From contig CAZWLQ010000005.1 in the NCBI GenBank assembly GCA_964634615.1, positions 1 through 40,527 on the forward strand: a DNA stretch of 40,527 nucleotides, read 5' to 3'. Numbering within the stretch: the first letter of the stretch is position 1; the number at the start of each line of letters is the position of its first letter. Shown in pieces: positions 6,725-14,317 of the stretch. This stretch comes from EsbW-18 sp964634615. GTDB lineage: Bacteria; Patescibacteriota; Minisyncoccia; Phycocordibacterales; EsbW-18. Position numbers and translations under genes: made by a program. The notes under the pieces are model-generated. The model was not told where the DNA came from. It worked only from the letters and a program-made list of their open reading frames with translations, and did not search any database.

Positions 6725-6755
6725 GATTATATAGGCACTCGGTCTAAATCCCGCA
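6725..6755 (-). promoter_or_regulatory. Probable promoter of the surface-protein gene
   Basis: Minus strand: TTGCGG, 17 nt, TATATAAT, with the -10 readable as TATATA or TATAAT. It implies a leader of roughly 250 nt. The stretch 6756-6890 holds no gene that I can see. Confidence 0.5.
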
Positions 6756-6897
6756 AACAGTTGTGGATAAACATACCCAGAAACCGCCCCACAGGGTCTA
6801 TGGCCTACAACCGAAAGTGTACCATTTTTGGCACTTTTGAACAAGCAATGCTTCTTCTCTGTATATAGGAGGATAGAGCAGTTGCGTTACGCTCTCA

Positions 6898-7686
6898 CTA
6901 AACAAAATAGGTGGTCCAACGGCGCTCTCCTTTCTTTTTGAGACGGCCATTGGTAACCATATCTACGAGGTCGCGCTGAATCGTTTTTTCGCTGTACTCC
7001 GGAGCAACCGAGGCAATGTCCTTTATCGTCAGGGGACCCTTTTCCTCTATGATGCGGTGTATCTTTTCTTTTCTTTCTTTTCCGCCTCCGTTTTGCTCAT
7101 GTCGTTCCGGTTCAATGTCTTTTATAGGTCCTATTGTCCTTTTAAACTCCCCGAACGATGGTTGTATTTTTTGTCTTATAGAAACAATAGCGTGTCCTTT
7201 AGAATGTCCTTTATCCTTTTGTTTGCTTGAGGCACTCGCAGGGAGAAGTGTCGGAAGAGTCATTCCCTCAAGGGTGGCCGCTATAGGACTCTGTCCTTGT
7301 GGAACAGCAGCGAGGGTTTCAATATCACCCACAAAGGACTCGATTTCTGCTTTTAAAAAGAGGTGGTTCATCTCGGACACCAATCCTGACCGAGATGCGA
7401 GATCGGAAAGAGAAAGAGCATGTTCAAGAGATCCTCGTATTTCGAGAATACGTGAAGCGTTTGAAACCTTATTGTCTGATATAGCTCTCATATCAGACAC
7501 CAAAACAAGTGCCTTTTTTCGAAGCTCTTCCCGAAGTGGCTCTTTTTCAGAGAAAAGCCCGGTTATGAGATAAATGGCTGTAGCAATTTTTTGAGCTCTT
7601 CCGATAAAGAAAATAAAGGACATAGCGTTCTCTTTTGAAGGAGATGCACCTATATTTTTTGTCCTTGAGATTGATATATCAGACAT
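6898..7686 (-). CDS. Conserved protein with C-terminal winged helix
   Basis: 262 aa from ATG; a GTG lies 6 nt earlier. The N-terminal ~120 residues are helical (FIFFIGRAQKIATAIYLITG, then EPLREELRKKALVLVSDMRA) and look like a protein type I associate with Parcubacteria; this is recollection, not a search. Residues ~135-200 are a polar linker. The last ~60 residues form a DeoR/winged-helix-like domain: KIHRIIEEKGPLTIKDIAS, YSEKTIQRDLVDMVTNGRL, KKKGERRWTTYFV. A DNA-binding regulator is likely, with unknown targets. It is divergent from ftsK. Copies of a GTCCTTTAT motif pepper the gene and its upstream side. Confidence 0.7.
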   Translation of the reverse strand: MSDISISRTKNIGASPSKENAMSFIFFIGRAQKIATAIYLITGLFSEKEPLREELRKKALVLVSDMRAISDNKVSNASRILEIRGSLEHALSLSDLASRSGLVSEMNHLFLKAEIESFVGDIETLAAVPQGQSPIAATLEGMTLPTLLPASASSKQKDKGHSKGHAIVSIRQKIQPSFGEFKRTIGPIKDIEPERHEQNGGGKERKEKIHRIIEEKGPLTIKDIASVAPEYSEKTIQRDLVDMVTNGRLKKKGERRWTTYFV

Positions 7687-7876
7687 ACCCACAAGATGCT
7701 AAAAGACAGTCAAAGACTACATCACCGATAAAGGACTTTCAAGCATTGTGTGACCACAAGGACACGCAAACACACTCATGAAAATAGTGTCACCGAAACG
7801 AGCGCTCAAACAAACGTGATGTGGTGTAATGCATGCTACAATTGCTCTATACCGTACGAAAATCATTACGCGCATC

Positions 7877-10093
7877 ATGGCAAAAAAACAGAAACGATCA
7901 AAGAAACGATACGACCAGAACGAAGAAGCGCCTGAAGGGGGTCGACTTGGCCTCTCGGAGCAGACTCTGTATGCGGTCCTCGGAGTCATCCTGCTTGTCG
8001 TTGCTATTTTCTTTTTGCTCGCGGCCTTTGAAAAAGCGGGGCTTGTGGGTCGCGTCATGTATCAGAATCTTTCCACCTTCCTCGGCATCGGATACTATCT
8101 CTTGCCAATTCTCTTCTTTCTTCTTTCGTCATCGTATTTTCGATCGGTGAAGACAAATCTTGCGCTCACCAACATTCTTGGTTCGCTCCTCTTCTGCCTC
8201 TCGGGGTTGGGTTTGATCGAAATATTCTTCGTTGGACACGCCGGTGTTCTTGGACACATTCTTGGTTCTCCGCTTGCGCGACTCTTTGATGTATCGGGTG
8301 CAGCGGTTATCCTCGCTGCTACCTTTGCAATCTCACTGCTGATTCTCTTCAATGCGCACCCTGTTCAAGAATTCCGTCTCTGGAAAGAGCGTCGTCGCGA
8401 GCGCATGCTTCTCGAAGAAGAGGCGCGTCTGGCACTCGGCGAAGAGATTCTCGACGATGAAGAAAACGAAATGATTGAAACTGCTCTTCCAAATGCGGCA
8501 GACGTTGGAGCGAACGAGACACCAACCGCAGAAACACCAAAAAAATCTATTTTCAAAAAAGCAGAGCCGGAGGGATTCTCACTCGCAAACTATTCTGGAA
8601 CGTACACTCCCCCGCCACTTTCTATCTTTGCAAAAGACTCTGGTAAGCCAGGTGTCGGTGACATCAAAGCGAATGCAAATATCATTAAGCGAACATTCCA
8701 AAACTTTGGCATTGATGTCGCAATGGATGAAATTTCGATTGGCCCATCGGTTACTCGCTATGCACTGAAGCCCGCCGAAGGTGTTCGCCTTTCAAAGATT
8801 CTCTCGTTGCAGAAGAACCTTGAGCTTGCACTTGCGGCGCATCCTGTTCGTATTGAAGCGCCAATCCCGGGAAAAGCACTCGTTGGTATCGAGGTGCCGA
8901 ACTCTGCAAAAACAACTGTTGGCTTTGGGACGCTTTTGACGACCGACGAATACGCAGCGATGCAGAAACCGCTCACCCTTGCACTTGGTCGTGACGTCGA
9001 AGGTATCGCATCGTTTGCTGACCTTGGTAAAATGCCACACATGCTGATTGCGGGCGCGACTGGCTCTGGTAAATCAGTGACTATTCACGCACTCATCAAT
9101 TCGATGCTCTTCAGGAACGGCCCGAACTCCCTCCGATTTGTGATGGTTGACCCGAAGCGTGTTGAATTGACCCTCTACAACGGTATTCCGCACCTCTTAA
9201 CACCGGTGATTACCGAGCCAAAGAAGGCAATTTTGGCGCTCAAATGGCTCGTGAATGAAATGGAAAGGCGTTATAACGTACTTGAACAAAGCCATGTTCG
9301 CGATATCAGCTCGTACCACGCGACGATCCTTGGCCCAGCCATCGACAAACGAAAAGACCCCGAAGAAGAGGTACCGGAGACAATGCCGTATATCGTGGTG
9401 GTGGTTGATGAACTTGCGGATATTATGTCGTCCTATCCTCGTGAACTTGAGGCGGGCATCGTGCGACTCGCGCAAATGTCTCGTGCGGTTGGTATTCACT
9501 TGATACTCTCGACGCAACGACCAAGCGTGAATGTCATCACCGGTTTGATTAAGGCGAACATCCCAGGCCGAATTGCCTTACAGGTGTCTTCTCAAATTGA
9601 CTCGCGCACAATTCTTGATGCATCAGGCGCTGAAAAACTCCTTGGTGCCGGTGATATGCTCTTCTCCTCGGGTGATATGGGCAAACCAAAACGTATCCAG
9701 TCTGCGTTCATCTCTGAAGACGAGGTAAAGAAGGTGACAGAATTTCTACGAAGCAATGCTGACGGTCTTGAGGCGCTCGATATGCCAATTGACCTTGAAA
9801 CTTCTTCCCATAGTTCATCGGGTGGCAGTGGTAGCATCTTCGGTGGCAGTGACGATGCGGATGACGACGACCTTTTTGAAGACGCGCGCGAGACCGTCAT
9901 TCACGCGGGCAAAGCGTCCACATCGTATCTCCAACGCAAGCTCCGCATCGGCTACGCGCGTGCCGCTCGGCTGATCGATCTTCTTGAAGAGCGCGGTGTC
10001 ATCGGACCTGGCGATGGGGCAAAACCGCGCGATGTGCTTGTCGCGCCACCGTCGGGAGTTGTGGTTGAAGACACTGACGACGGCATTGTCTAA
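7877..10093 (+). CDS. ftsK: FtsK/SpoIIIE DNA translocase
   Basis: 738 aa. Up to four N-terminal membrane helices (about 30-165) anchor it at the division site. A short acidic linker leads to the motor: the alpha domain (VGIEVPNSAKTTVGFGTLL), Walker A GATGSGKS near 393-400, Walker B VVVVDELADIM, then LSTQRPSVNVITGLIKANIPG and ASGAEKLLGAGDML. The C-terminal gamma winged helix (about 670-725; KASTSYLQRKLRIGYARAARLIDLLEERGV) reads KOPS-type sites to set pumping direction during chromosome segregation. The start is ATG AAK-type (MAKKQKRSKKRY) without SD. A -10 TACAAT lies 36 nt upstream. The linker is short compared with E. coli FtsK, as is usual outside proteobacteria. Confidence 0.97.
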   Translation: MAKKQKRSKKRYDQNEEAPEGGRLGLSEQTLYAVLGVILLVVAIFFLLAAFEKAGLVGRVMYQNLSTFLGIGYYLLPILFFLLSSSYFRSVKTNLALTNILGSLLFCLSGLGLIEIFFVGHAGVLGHILGSPLARLFDVSGAAVILAATFAISLLILFNAHPVQEFRLWKERRRERMLLEEEARLALGEEILDDEENEMIETALPNAADVGANETPTAETPKKSIFKKAEPEGFSLANYSGTYTPPPLSIFAKDSGKPGVGDIKANANIIKRTFQNFGIDVAMDEISIGPSVTRYALKPAEGVRLSKILSLQKNLELALAAHPVRIEAPIPGKALVGIEVPNSAKTTVGFGTLLTTDEYAAMQKPLTLALGRDVEGIASFADLGKMPHMLIAGATGSGKSVTIHALINSMLFRNGPNSLRFVMVDPKRVELTLYNGIPHLLTPVITEPKKAILALKWLVNEMERRYNVLEQSHVRDISSYHATILGPAIDKRKDPEEEVPETMPYIVVVVDELADIMSSYPRELEAGIVRLAQMSRAVGIHLILSTQRPSVNVITGLIKANIPGRIALQVSSQIDSRTILDASGAEKLLGAGDMLFSSGDMGKPKRIQSAFISEDEVKKVTEFLRSNADGLEALDMPIDLETSSHSSSGGSGSIFGGSDDADDDDLFEDARETVIHAGKASTSYLQRKLRIGYARAARLIDLLEERGVIGPGDGAKPRDVLVAPPSGVVVEDTDDGIV

Positions 10094-10100
10094 TTGAGTC

Positions 10101-10559
10101 ATGACAGGGTCGCACACCATCCGACGAATCCTTATAACTGTTGCGGTCGTACTTGTACTTGGCTACACAGCGTTTGAAGCGCGCGGGTTCGTGCGCGGCC
10201 CGGTGATAACCATTGAGAATCCCCTCCCCGGAGCAACTATCACTGAACCACTAATTCACATAACAGGCACTGCGAAGAATATCAGTGCAATTATGATGAA
10301 TGGTCGACCAATCTTTATATCCGAAGAGGGTCACATTGATGAGCCCGTAGCGCTCTCACCGGGCTATAACGAGGTCTATTTTGTTGGTACCGACCGGTTT
10401 GGCAAACAAAATACACTTATACTCCCTCTCTCCTATACTGCGTCAGATACCCCAGCAATGACGATTCCAAAGGCTACAAGTAGTGACGGAATCCTGCTTC
10501 CTATTGACTCTGCGGCAACCACAACCGAAGGACAGGAAACAGCGACGTCAAGTTCATAA
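10101..10559 (+). CDS. Membrane-anchored Ig-like protein downstream of ftsK
   Basis: A 152-aa protein with one N-terminal membrane helix (about 9-25). A single beta-sandwich follows (about 34-115): PVITIENPLPGATITEPLIHI, TGTAKNISAIMMNGRPI, and LSPGYNEVYFVGTDRFGK. This resembles the glucodextranase-B or Big-type fold seen in surface proteins. A Thr/Ser-rich tail ends TSSS. It starts 7 nt after the ftsK stop, so it is almost certainly co-transcribed. A cell-surface or division-site role is inferred from position only. Confidence 0.72.
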   Translation: MTGSHTIRRILITVAVVLVLGYTAFEARGFVRGPVITIENPLPGATITEPLIHITGTAKNISAIMMNGRPIFISEEGHIDEPVALSPGYNEVYFVGTDRFGKQNTLILPLSYTASDTPAMTIPKATSSDGILLPIDSAATTTEGQETATSSS

Positions 10560-10616
10560 AAATTTTATCCGCACGGTATACTATTCGGTATATAGATAGC
10601 GCTAATTCTTTACGAT

Positions 10617-11678
10617 ATGGCATTCAAAAAAGGAGGAAAAAAGGGTGAAGAAAAAGAAATGAAGTCGGTTCCAGAGGCGCGCGATATGAGCGTCCGACAA
10701 TCCGCAGAAAGCATCAACGAAACACTCCGAGCGATTCAAACAAAATTCGGCGACGAGTCAATCATGAAGTTGGGCGATCGACCGAAAGTGAACGTCGCTG
10801 CGGTTTCAACAGGTTCGTTGTCACTCGATGCAGCACTCGGTATCGGCGGACTTCCTCGTGGTCGCGTTATTGAAATCTTTGGGCCAGAATCATCCGGAAA
10901 GACGACACTTGCGCTCCACGTCGTTGCTGAAGCACAAAAAGCGGGTGGTGTGTGTGCGTTCGTTGACGCGGAACACGCAATGGATCCTGACTACACCAAG
11001 AAACTCGGCGTGAACATCGATGAACTCCTCCTTTCACAACCAGACACCGGTGAACAGGCGCTCGAGATTGTTGAGTCACTGGTGCGCACCGGAAAGATTG
11101 ATGTTGTTGTTATCGACTCAGTCGCTGCGCTCGTTCCAAAAGATGAAATTGAAGGTGAGATGGGTCAGAGCCACGTTGGTAAGCAGGCGCGATTGATGAG
11201 TCAGGCATTGCGAAAGTTGACCGGTATCGTCGCTCGCAGCAAAACAATCGTTATCTTCATCAACCAGATTCGCATGAAGATCGGTGTGATGTTTGGAAAC
11301 CCAGAAACAACGCCGGGTGGAAACGCTTTGAAATTTTACTCGTCGGTTCGTCTCGATGTGCGTCGCATCGCACAAATTAAAAAGGGTGAAGAGGTTGTCG
11401 GTGGTCGCGTTCGTGTAAAAGTCGTGAAGAACAAGGTCGCTGCCCCGTTCCGTCAGGCAGAATTCGATTTGGTCTACAACGAAGGAATCTCACTTGAAGG
11501 AGAGATGCTTGCACTTGGTGAGAAATACGAATTGGTCCAGAAAAACGGCGCGTCCTACAAATATGGCGATGTCGCACTCGGACGTGGCTACGACGCTGCC
11601 CGAACGTTCCTCCGCGAAACAAAAGATGTGAAAAAGAAGCTCCTTGCAGAGATTAAAGAGAAGTTAAAAGAGGCCTAA
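10617..11678 (+). CDS. recA: Recombinase RecA
   Basis: 353 aa, full length. Walker A GPESSGKT at 89-96 and the catalytic Glu region FVDAEHAMDP are present. Walker B is IDVVVIDSVAALVPKDE, L1 is EGEMGQSHVGKQARLMSQALRKL, L2 with NQIRMKIGVMFGNPETTPGGNALKF, and the C-terminal domain to about 345. The N-terminus carries a Lys/Glu-rich extension (AFKKGGKKGEEKEMK) of about 20 residues. It forms the ATP-dependent filament on ssDNA for homologous recombination and SOS co-protease activity. No LexA-type box is evident upstream and there is no SD. Possible -10 TATACT about 40 nt before ATG. Confidence 0.98.
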   Translation: MAFKKGGKKGEEKEMKSVPEARDMSVRQSAESINETLRAIQTKFGDESIMKLGDRPKVNVAAVSTGSLSLDAALGIGGLPRGRVIEIFGPESSGKTTLALHVVAEAQKAGGVCAFVDAEHAMDPDYTKKLGVNIDELLLSQPDTGEQALEIVESLVRTGKIDVVVIDSVAALVPKDEIEGEMGQSHVGKQARLMSQALRKLTGIVARSKTIVIFINQIRMKIGVMFGNPETTPGGNALKFYSSVRLDVRRIAQIKKGEEVVGGRVRVKVVKNKVAAPFRQAEFDLVYNEGISLEGEMLALGEKYELVQKNGASYKYGDVALGRGYDAARTFLRETKDVKKKLLAEIKEKLKEA

Positions 11679-11686
11679 ACGTGACA

Positions 11687-11714
11687 TTGTTTCTCAAAAT
11701 CAACCTGATATAGT
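11687..11714 (+). promoter_or_regulatory. Promoter of the 11757-12116 gene
   Basis: -35 TTGTTT, 16 nt, -10 TATAGT, about 40 bp before a start codon that has a strong SD (AAGGAGG). Confidence 0.55.
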
Positions 11715-11756
11715 TGCGATAGAAACAACCCTCGATTCCGATGCAAGGAGGCATCC

Positions 11757-12116
11757 ATGCAAGTTCAACGCACGACCCTGATGAATTGGGAGCTTTCCAC
11801 ACGGTATGGTGGGCAGCTTCTAGCTAAGACCCGCCGACGCTCCTTCACGACACTCGAAGAGGGTCGTGCTAAGGCTCTGCTCGAATTCCTGGAGCGCGTC
11901 AACAAGGCCCAGGGAGAGAGCATGGCAACAGACTTGCTTGATGGCGAGCTCGACCTTCTGAAGGAAGTCGTTCCTCCTGCACTGGAGGGCTTGCCTCAAG
12001 ACCTCTTACAGATGGTTCACGTGATGCGAGAGAGACTCGCGGGCAAGTCCGTGAAGACCGACTCCGTTGAAACCTTTCTGTCGAGACTCAACGCGCGCTT
12101 CAAGAGAGCAGTCTGA
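11757..12116 (+). CDS. Orphan hypothetical protein, 119 aa
   Basis: No family recognised. It appears all-helical and soluble: a basic start (RTTLMNWELSTRYGGQLLAKTRRR), an Ala/Glu/Leu-rich middle (EGRAKALLEFLERVNKAQGE), and a basic C-terminus (RLNARFKRAV). Start is certain from the SD AAGGAGG 7 nt before ATG. It has its own promoter and a weak GC hairpin after the stop. It lies between recA and efp without sharing a transcript signal with either. Confidence 0.65.
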   Translation: MQVQRTTLMNWELSTRYGGQLLAKTRRRSFTTLEEGRAKALLEFLERVNKAQGESMATDLLDGELDLLKEVVPPALEGLPQDLLQMVHVMRERLAGKSVKTDSVETFLSRLNARFKRAV

Positions 12117-12143
12117 ATTGGTTGTCGTCTTGATCGTTAAGTC

Positions 12144-12170
12144 CCCCGCCCTCAAAAGCGGGGTTATCTT
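12144..12170 (+). terminator. Weak terminator after the 119-aa orphan
   Basis: CCCCGC/GCGGGG with an 8-nt loop, followed by TTATCTTT. Confidence 0.45.
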
Positions 12171-12189
12171 TATGCAAAAAACTATCAGT

Positions 12190-12218
12190 TGCGACAGCTT
12201 GAACCCTTTGCTATGGTA
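12190..12218 (+). promoter_or_regulatory. efp promoter
   Basis: -35 TTGCGA, 17 nt, -10 TATGGT, giving a leader of about 45-50 nt. Confidence 0.45.
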
Positions 12219-12230
12219 GAGACACTTTGG

Positions 12231-12248
12231 AAGCCTTCGGGCTTTTTT
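12231..12248 (+). promoter_or_regulatory. Short terminator-like hairpin in the efp leader
   Basis: AAGCC-TTCG-GGCTT followed by TTTT, between the promoter and the efp start. It has the form of a small intrinsic terminator and could attenuate efp, or it may be a relic of an upstream unit. Confidence 0.45.
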
Positions 12249-12271
12249 GTTTGAAATCTAAACACGCAATC

Positions 12272-12832
12272 ATGCTCGACTACAACGAAATCCGCGTCGG
12301 AAAAGTTATCATCTTCAACGGCGAGCCGTATGAAGTGCTCGATTCGCACGTCTTCCGCAAGCAACAGCGTAAGCCGGTCAATGCGACCAAGCTGAAGAAT
12401 CTCATCACCGGCAAGGTGACTGAATACTCCTTCCACGTTTCTGAAAAGGCCTACGAGGCAGAGATTGAAGCGGTTCCTCTCATCTACATCTACAACACGA
12501 AGGGACAGTGGTGGTTCCACAAGGCCGGCAACCCCGGAGAGCGCCTTGAGCTTCCGGTCAGCCTCCTTGGCGACAAAGCAAAGTTCTTGAAAGAGAAGAT
12601 GGAGATTGATGGTCTCTACTTCGAAGAGCGCGCAATCGGAGTGCGCTTGCCTATCAAGGTGCAGTACAAAGTTGTTGAAGCACCACCAAACATCAAGGGC
12701 AACACCGCACAAGGCGGCGACAAGCTTGTGAAGATCGAGACCGGCGCGATGATCACAACACCGATGTTCGTGAACGAAGGCGACACGATTGAAATCAATA
12801 CCGAAACCGAAGAATACGTCGGTCGAGCATAA
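12272..12832 (+). CDS. efp: Translation elongation factor P
   Basis: 186 aa covering all three EF-P domains: KOW-like domain I (about 1-62), OB domain II (about 65-125; WWFHKAGNPGERLELPVSLLG), and OB domain III (about 130-185; KVVEAPPNIKGNTAQGGDKLV). EF-P enters the ribosomal E site and relieves stalling at polyproline. The tip loop that carries the modified Lys34 in E. coli reads RKQQRKP here; ungapped alignment puts Gln32 at that position. No modification enzyme is seen nearby. ATG at 12272 has no SD. Confidence 0.95.
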   Translation: MLDYNEIRVGKVIIFNGEPYEVLDSHVFRKQQRKPVNATKLKNLITGKVTEYSFHVSEKAYEAEIEAVPLIYIYNTKGQWWFHKAGNPGERLELPVSLLGDKAKFLKEKMEIDGLYFEERAIGVRLPIKVQYKVVEAPPNIKGNTAQGGDKLVKIETGAMITTPMFVNEGDTIEINTETEEYVGRA

Positions 12833-12875
12833 AATACAGTCACCGGCCACGGGGGTATAGGGTTTAGAAAAAAGA

Positions 12876-12914
12876 AAACATCCGATTCCATTTGTTTTGT
12901 GGAATCGGATGTTT
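12876..12914. terminator. Bidirectional terminator between efp and rpsR
   Basis: Perfect 15-bp stem AAACATCCGATTCCA / TGGAATCGGATGTTT with a 9-nt loop, between convergent genes. Confidence 0.88.
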
Positions 12915-12936
12915 CTCTAGTGGCTAGAGCCACTTT

Positions 12937-13140
12937 TTATCGAATGATGAATGGCACGAGCCCCATGAAGCGGGCGTACTTAATCGCAGCCGCGAGTTCT
13001 CGCTGATGCTTTCCACACACGCCGGTGTAGCGACGCGTCTTCATACGGCCGTATGAGTTCATGAATTGCTTAATGAGCTCGACGTCCTTATAGTCGATGT
13101 GGTTTATTTGATTCTTGGTGAAAAAACAATGTTTCGTCAT
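12937..13140 (-). CDS. rpsR: 30S ribosomal protein S18
   Basis: 67 aa, typical for a short bS18. The core YKDVELIKQFMNSYGRMKTRR and GVCGKHQRELAAAIKYARFMGLVPF is intact. It binds the 16S platform beside S6. Of the Cys found in zinc-type S18 proteins, one near the N-terminus (HCFF) and one in GVCGKHQ remain, so a full zinc site is not seen. It is last in the classic rpsF-ssb-rpsR order, 27 bp after ssb. Confidence 0.95.
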   Translation of the reverse strand: MTKHCFFTKNQINHIDYKDVELIKQFMNSYGRMKTRRYTGVCGKHQRELAAAIKYARFMGLVPFIIR

Positions 13141-13167
13141 GGCTTTGAGATACTATCACAGCTTGAA

Positions 13168-13656
13168 TTAAAACGGAATATCCTCTGGGTTGATACCTTC
13201 TGACTCTGCGTCTGGGTACTGGATTGCTTCACCTCCTCCTGCTTGTTCCTGGCTCTCGCCTTTCGCCTCCATGCCTCCCTTTCGTTCGTAGGTTGCTCCT
13301 CCTGACGACGCTCCTGCAGCTCCGCCTGCACGTGGACCGAACTGTACGCGGTCTGCCACAATTTCGGTTCGGTACTTCTTAGTGCCGTCGTTCTTATCGT
13401 CCCAGCTACGGGTCACGATGCGTCCCTCAATCAATACCGATGCTCCCTTGCGAAGATATTGTGCAGATGTCTCTGCCTGACGACCGAAGACCACGATATT
13501 GTGGAATTCGCTTGATTCTTGTCGGTTACGATCCTTATCCATCCAAACGCGGTTGGTTGCAACGCTGAAGGTACACACCGCTGCGCCAGATGGAAGTGAA
13601 CGCAGTTCTGGATCGCGAGTGAGATTACCGAAGACGAATGCTTTGTTGAGATACAT
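13168..13656 (-). CDS. ssb: Single-stranded DNA-binding protein
   Basis: 162 aa. OB fold at about 1-108 (MYLNKAFVFGNLTRDPELRS, then EFHNIVVFGRQAETSAQYLRKGASVLIEGRI). A Gly/Ala/Ser-rich linker follows, with an acidic tip ending PEDIPF, the partner-binding motif used to recruit repair and replication proteins. It coats ssDNA in replication, recombination and repair, upstream of bS18 and downstream of bS6. A possible -10 TATCCT or TACACC lies within 45 bp of the start. Confidence 0.96.
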   Translation of the reverse strand: MYLNKAFVFGNLTRDPELRSLPSGAAVCTFSVATNRVWMDKDRNRQESSEFHNIVVFGRQAETSAQYLRKGASVLIEGRIVTRSWDDKNDGTKKYRTEIVADRVQFGPRAGGAAGASSGGATYERKGGMEAKGESQEQAGGGEAIQYPDAESEGINPEDIPF

Positions 13657-13714
13657 GAGAGGTTTCGCTTAGGTGTATAACTAGGATACCAGTGCGATAT
13701 AAAGCGAAGATAAA

Positions 13715-14239
13715 TTACTCAACAACCAATTTTGCGATTTCTGCGTCCATTGCTTCAACGGTCATTGGTTCTGCAACTTTTTCTGGAGCGATGACGTCTG
13801 GAGCTGCAACATACGCAGGAGCGGTTGGGCGTTCTGGTTGTGCTGCCTGTGCTGGGTGCTTGCGAGGTTCTGCTGCTTCTTTGGTTGTTTTTACAACGAG
13901 TGAGCGGAGGATGCTGTTGTTGCTATCGCCCAAGAACGATTTGATGCTATGAGCAACCTCACCGTTTGATTCAAAGACGACCCAGCCGAAGTATGCTGAT
14001 GTGTAGGTGTGGCGCTTGCGGTCGATATCCTTTTGCATTGGATATGCGAGCTGCATGAGCTGAGGAGCTTCGCTGCCGAGAATCGTGCCGCCTTGTGCCT
14101 CGATTTTCCCGCGAACGTCGGAAGCTACAGATGCTGCCTCGGCCTCCTCAAGGGATGGGATAACGTGAAAAGCCGCCTCGTAAATGCGGGTATCTTCGTT
14201 TTTCTCCTCCATCTCTACCTTGGTAGTTTTTTCTGCCAT
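13715..14239 (-). CDS. rpsF: 30S ribosomal protein S6 with long C-terminal tail
   Basis: 174 aa from ATG; GTG codons lie 6 and 9 nt upstream. The bS6 ferredoxin-like fold occupies about 18-115: TRIYEAAFHVIPSLEEAE, LMQLAYPMQKDIDRKRHTY, ESNGEVAHSIKSFLGDSNNSILRSLVVK. The remaining ~60 residues form an Ala/Pro-rich tail (AEPRKHPAQAAQPERPTAP) and an acidic helix that most bS6 proteins lack. It pairs with bS18 on the ribosome platform. First gene of the rpsF-ssb-rpsR unit. Confidence 0.94.
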   Translation of the reverse strand: MAEKTTKVEMEEKNEDTRIYEAAFHVIPSLEEAEAASVASDVRGKIEAQGGTILGSEAPQLMQLAYPMQKDIDRKRHTYTSAYFGWVVFESNGEVAHSIKSFLGDSNNSILRSLVVKTTKEAAEPRKHPAQAAQPERPTAPAYVAAPDVIAPEKVAEPMTVEAMDAEIAKLVVE

Positions 14240-14317
14240 GGACACCACAGTAGCACATTAGAGCGCCCCACGCAATGGTTTTTGGTGAACCATCGGCTTT
14301 CATCCTACGGCTCCCTT

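Noticed and set aside
10617..10660. LexA/SOS box upstream of recA
   Set aside because: No recognisable LexA operator in the 60 bp between the upstream gene and recA.
12227..12271. 15-codon upstream extension of EF-P
   Set aside because: It runs through the hairpin and T-run in the leader. EF-P homology begins at MLDYNEIRVGK.
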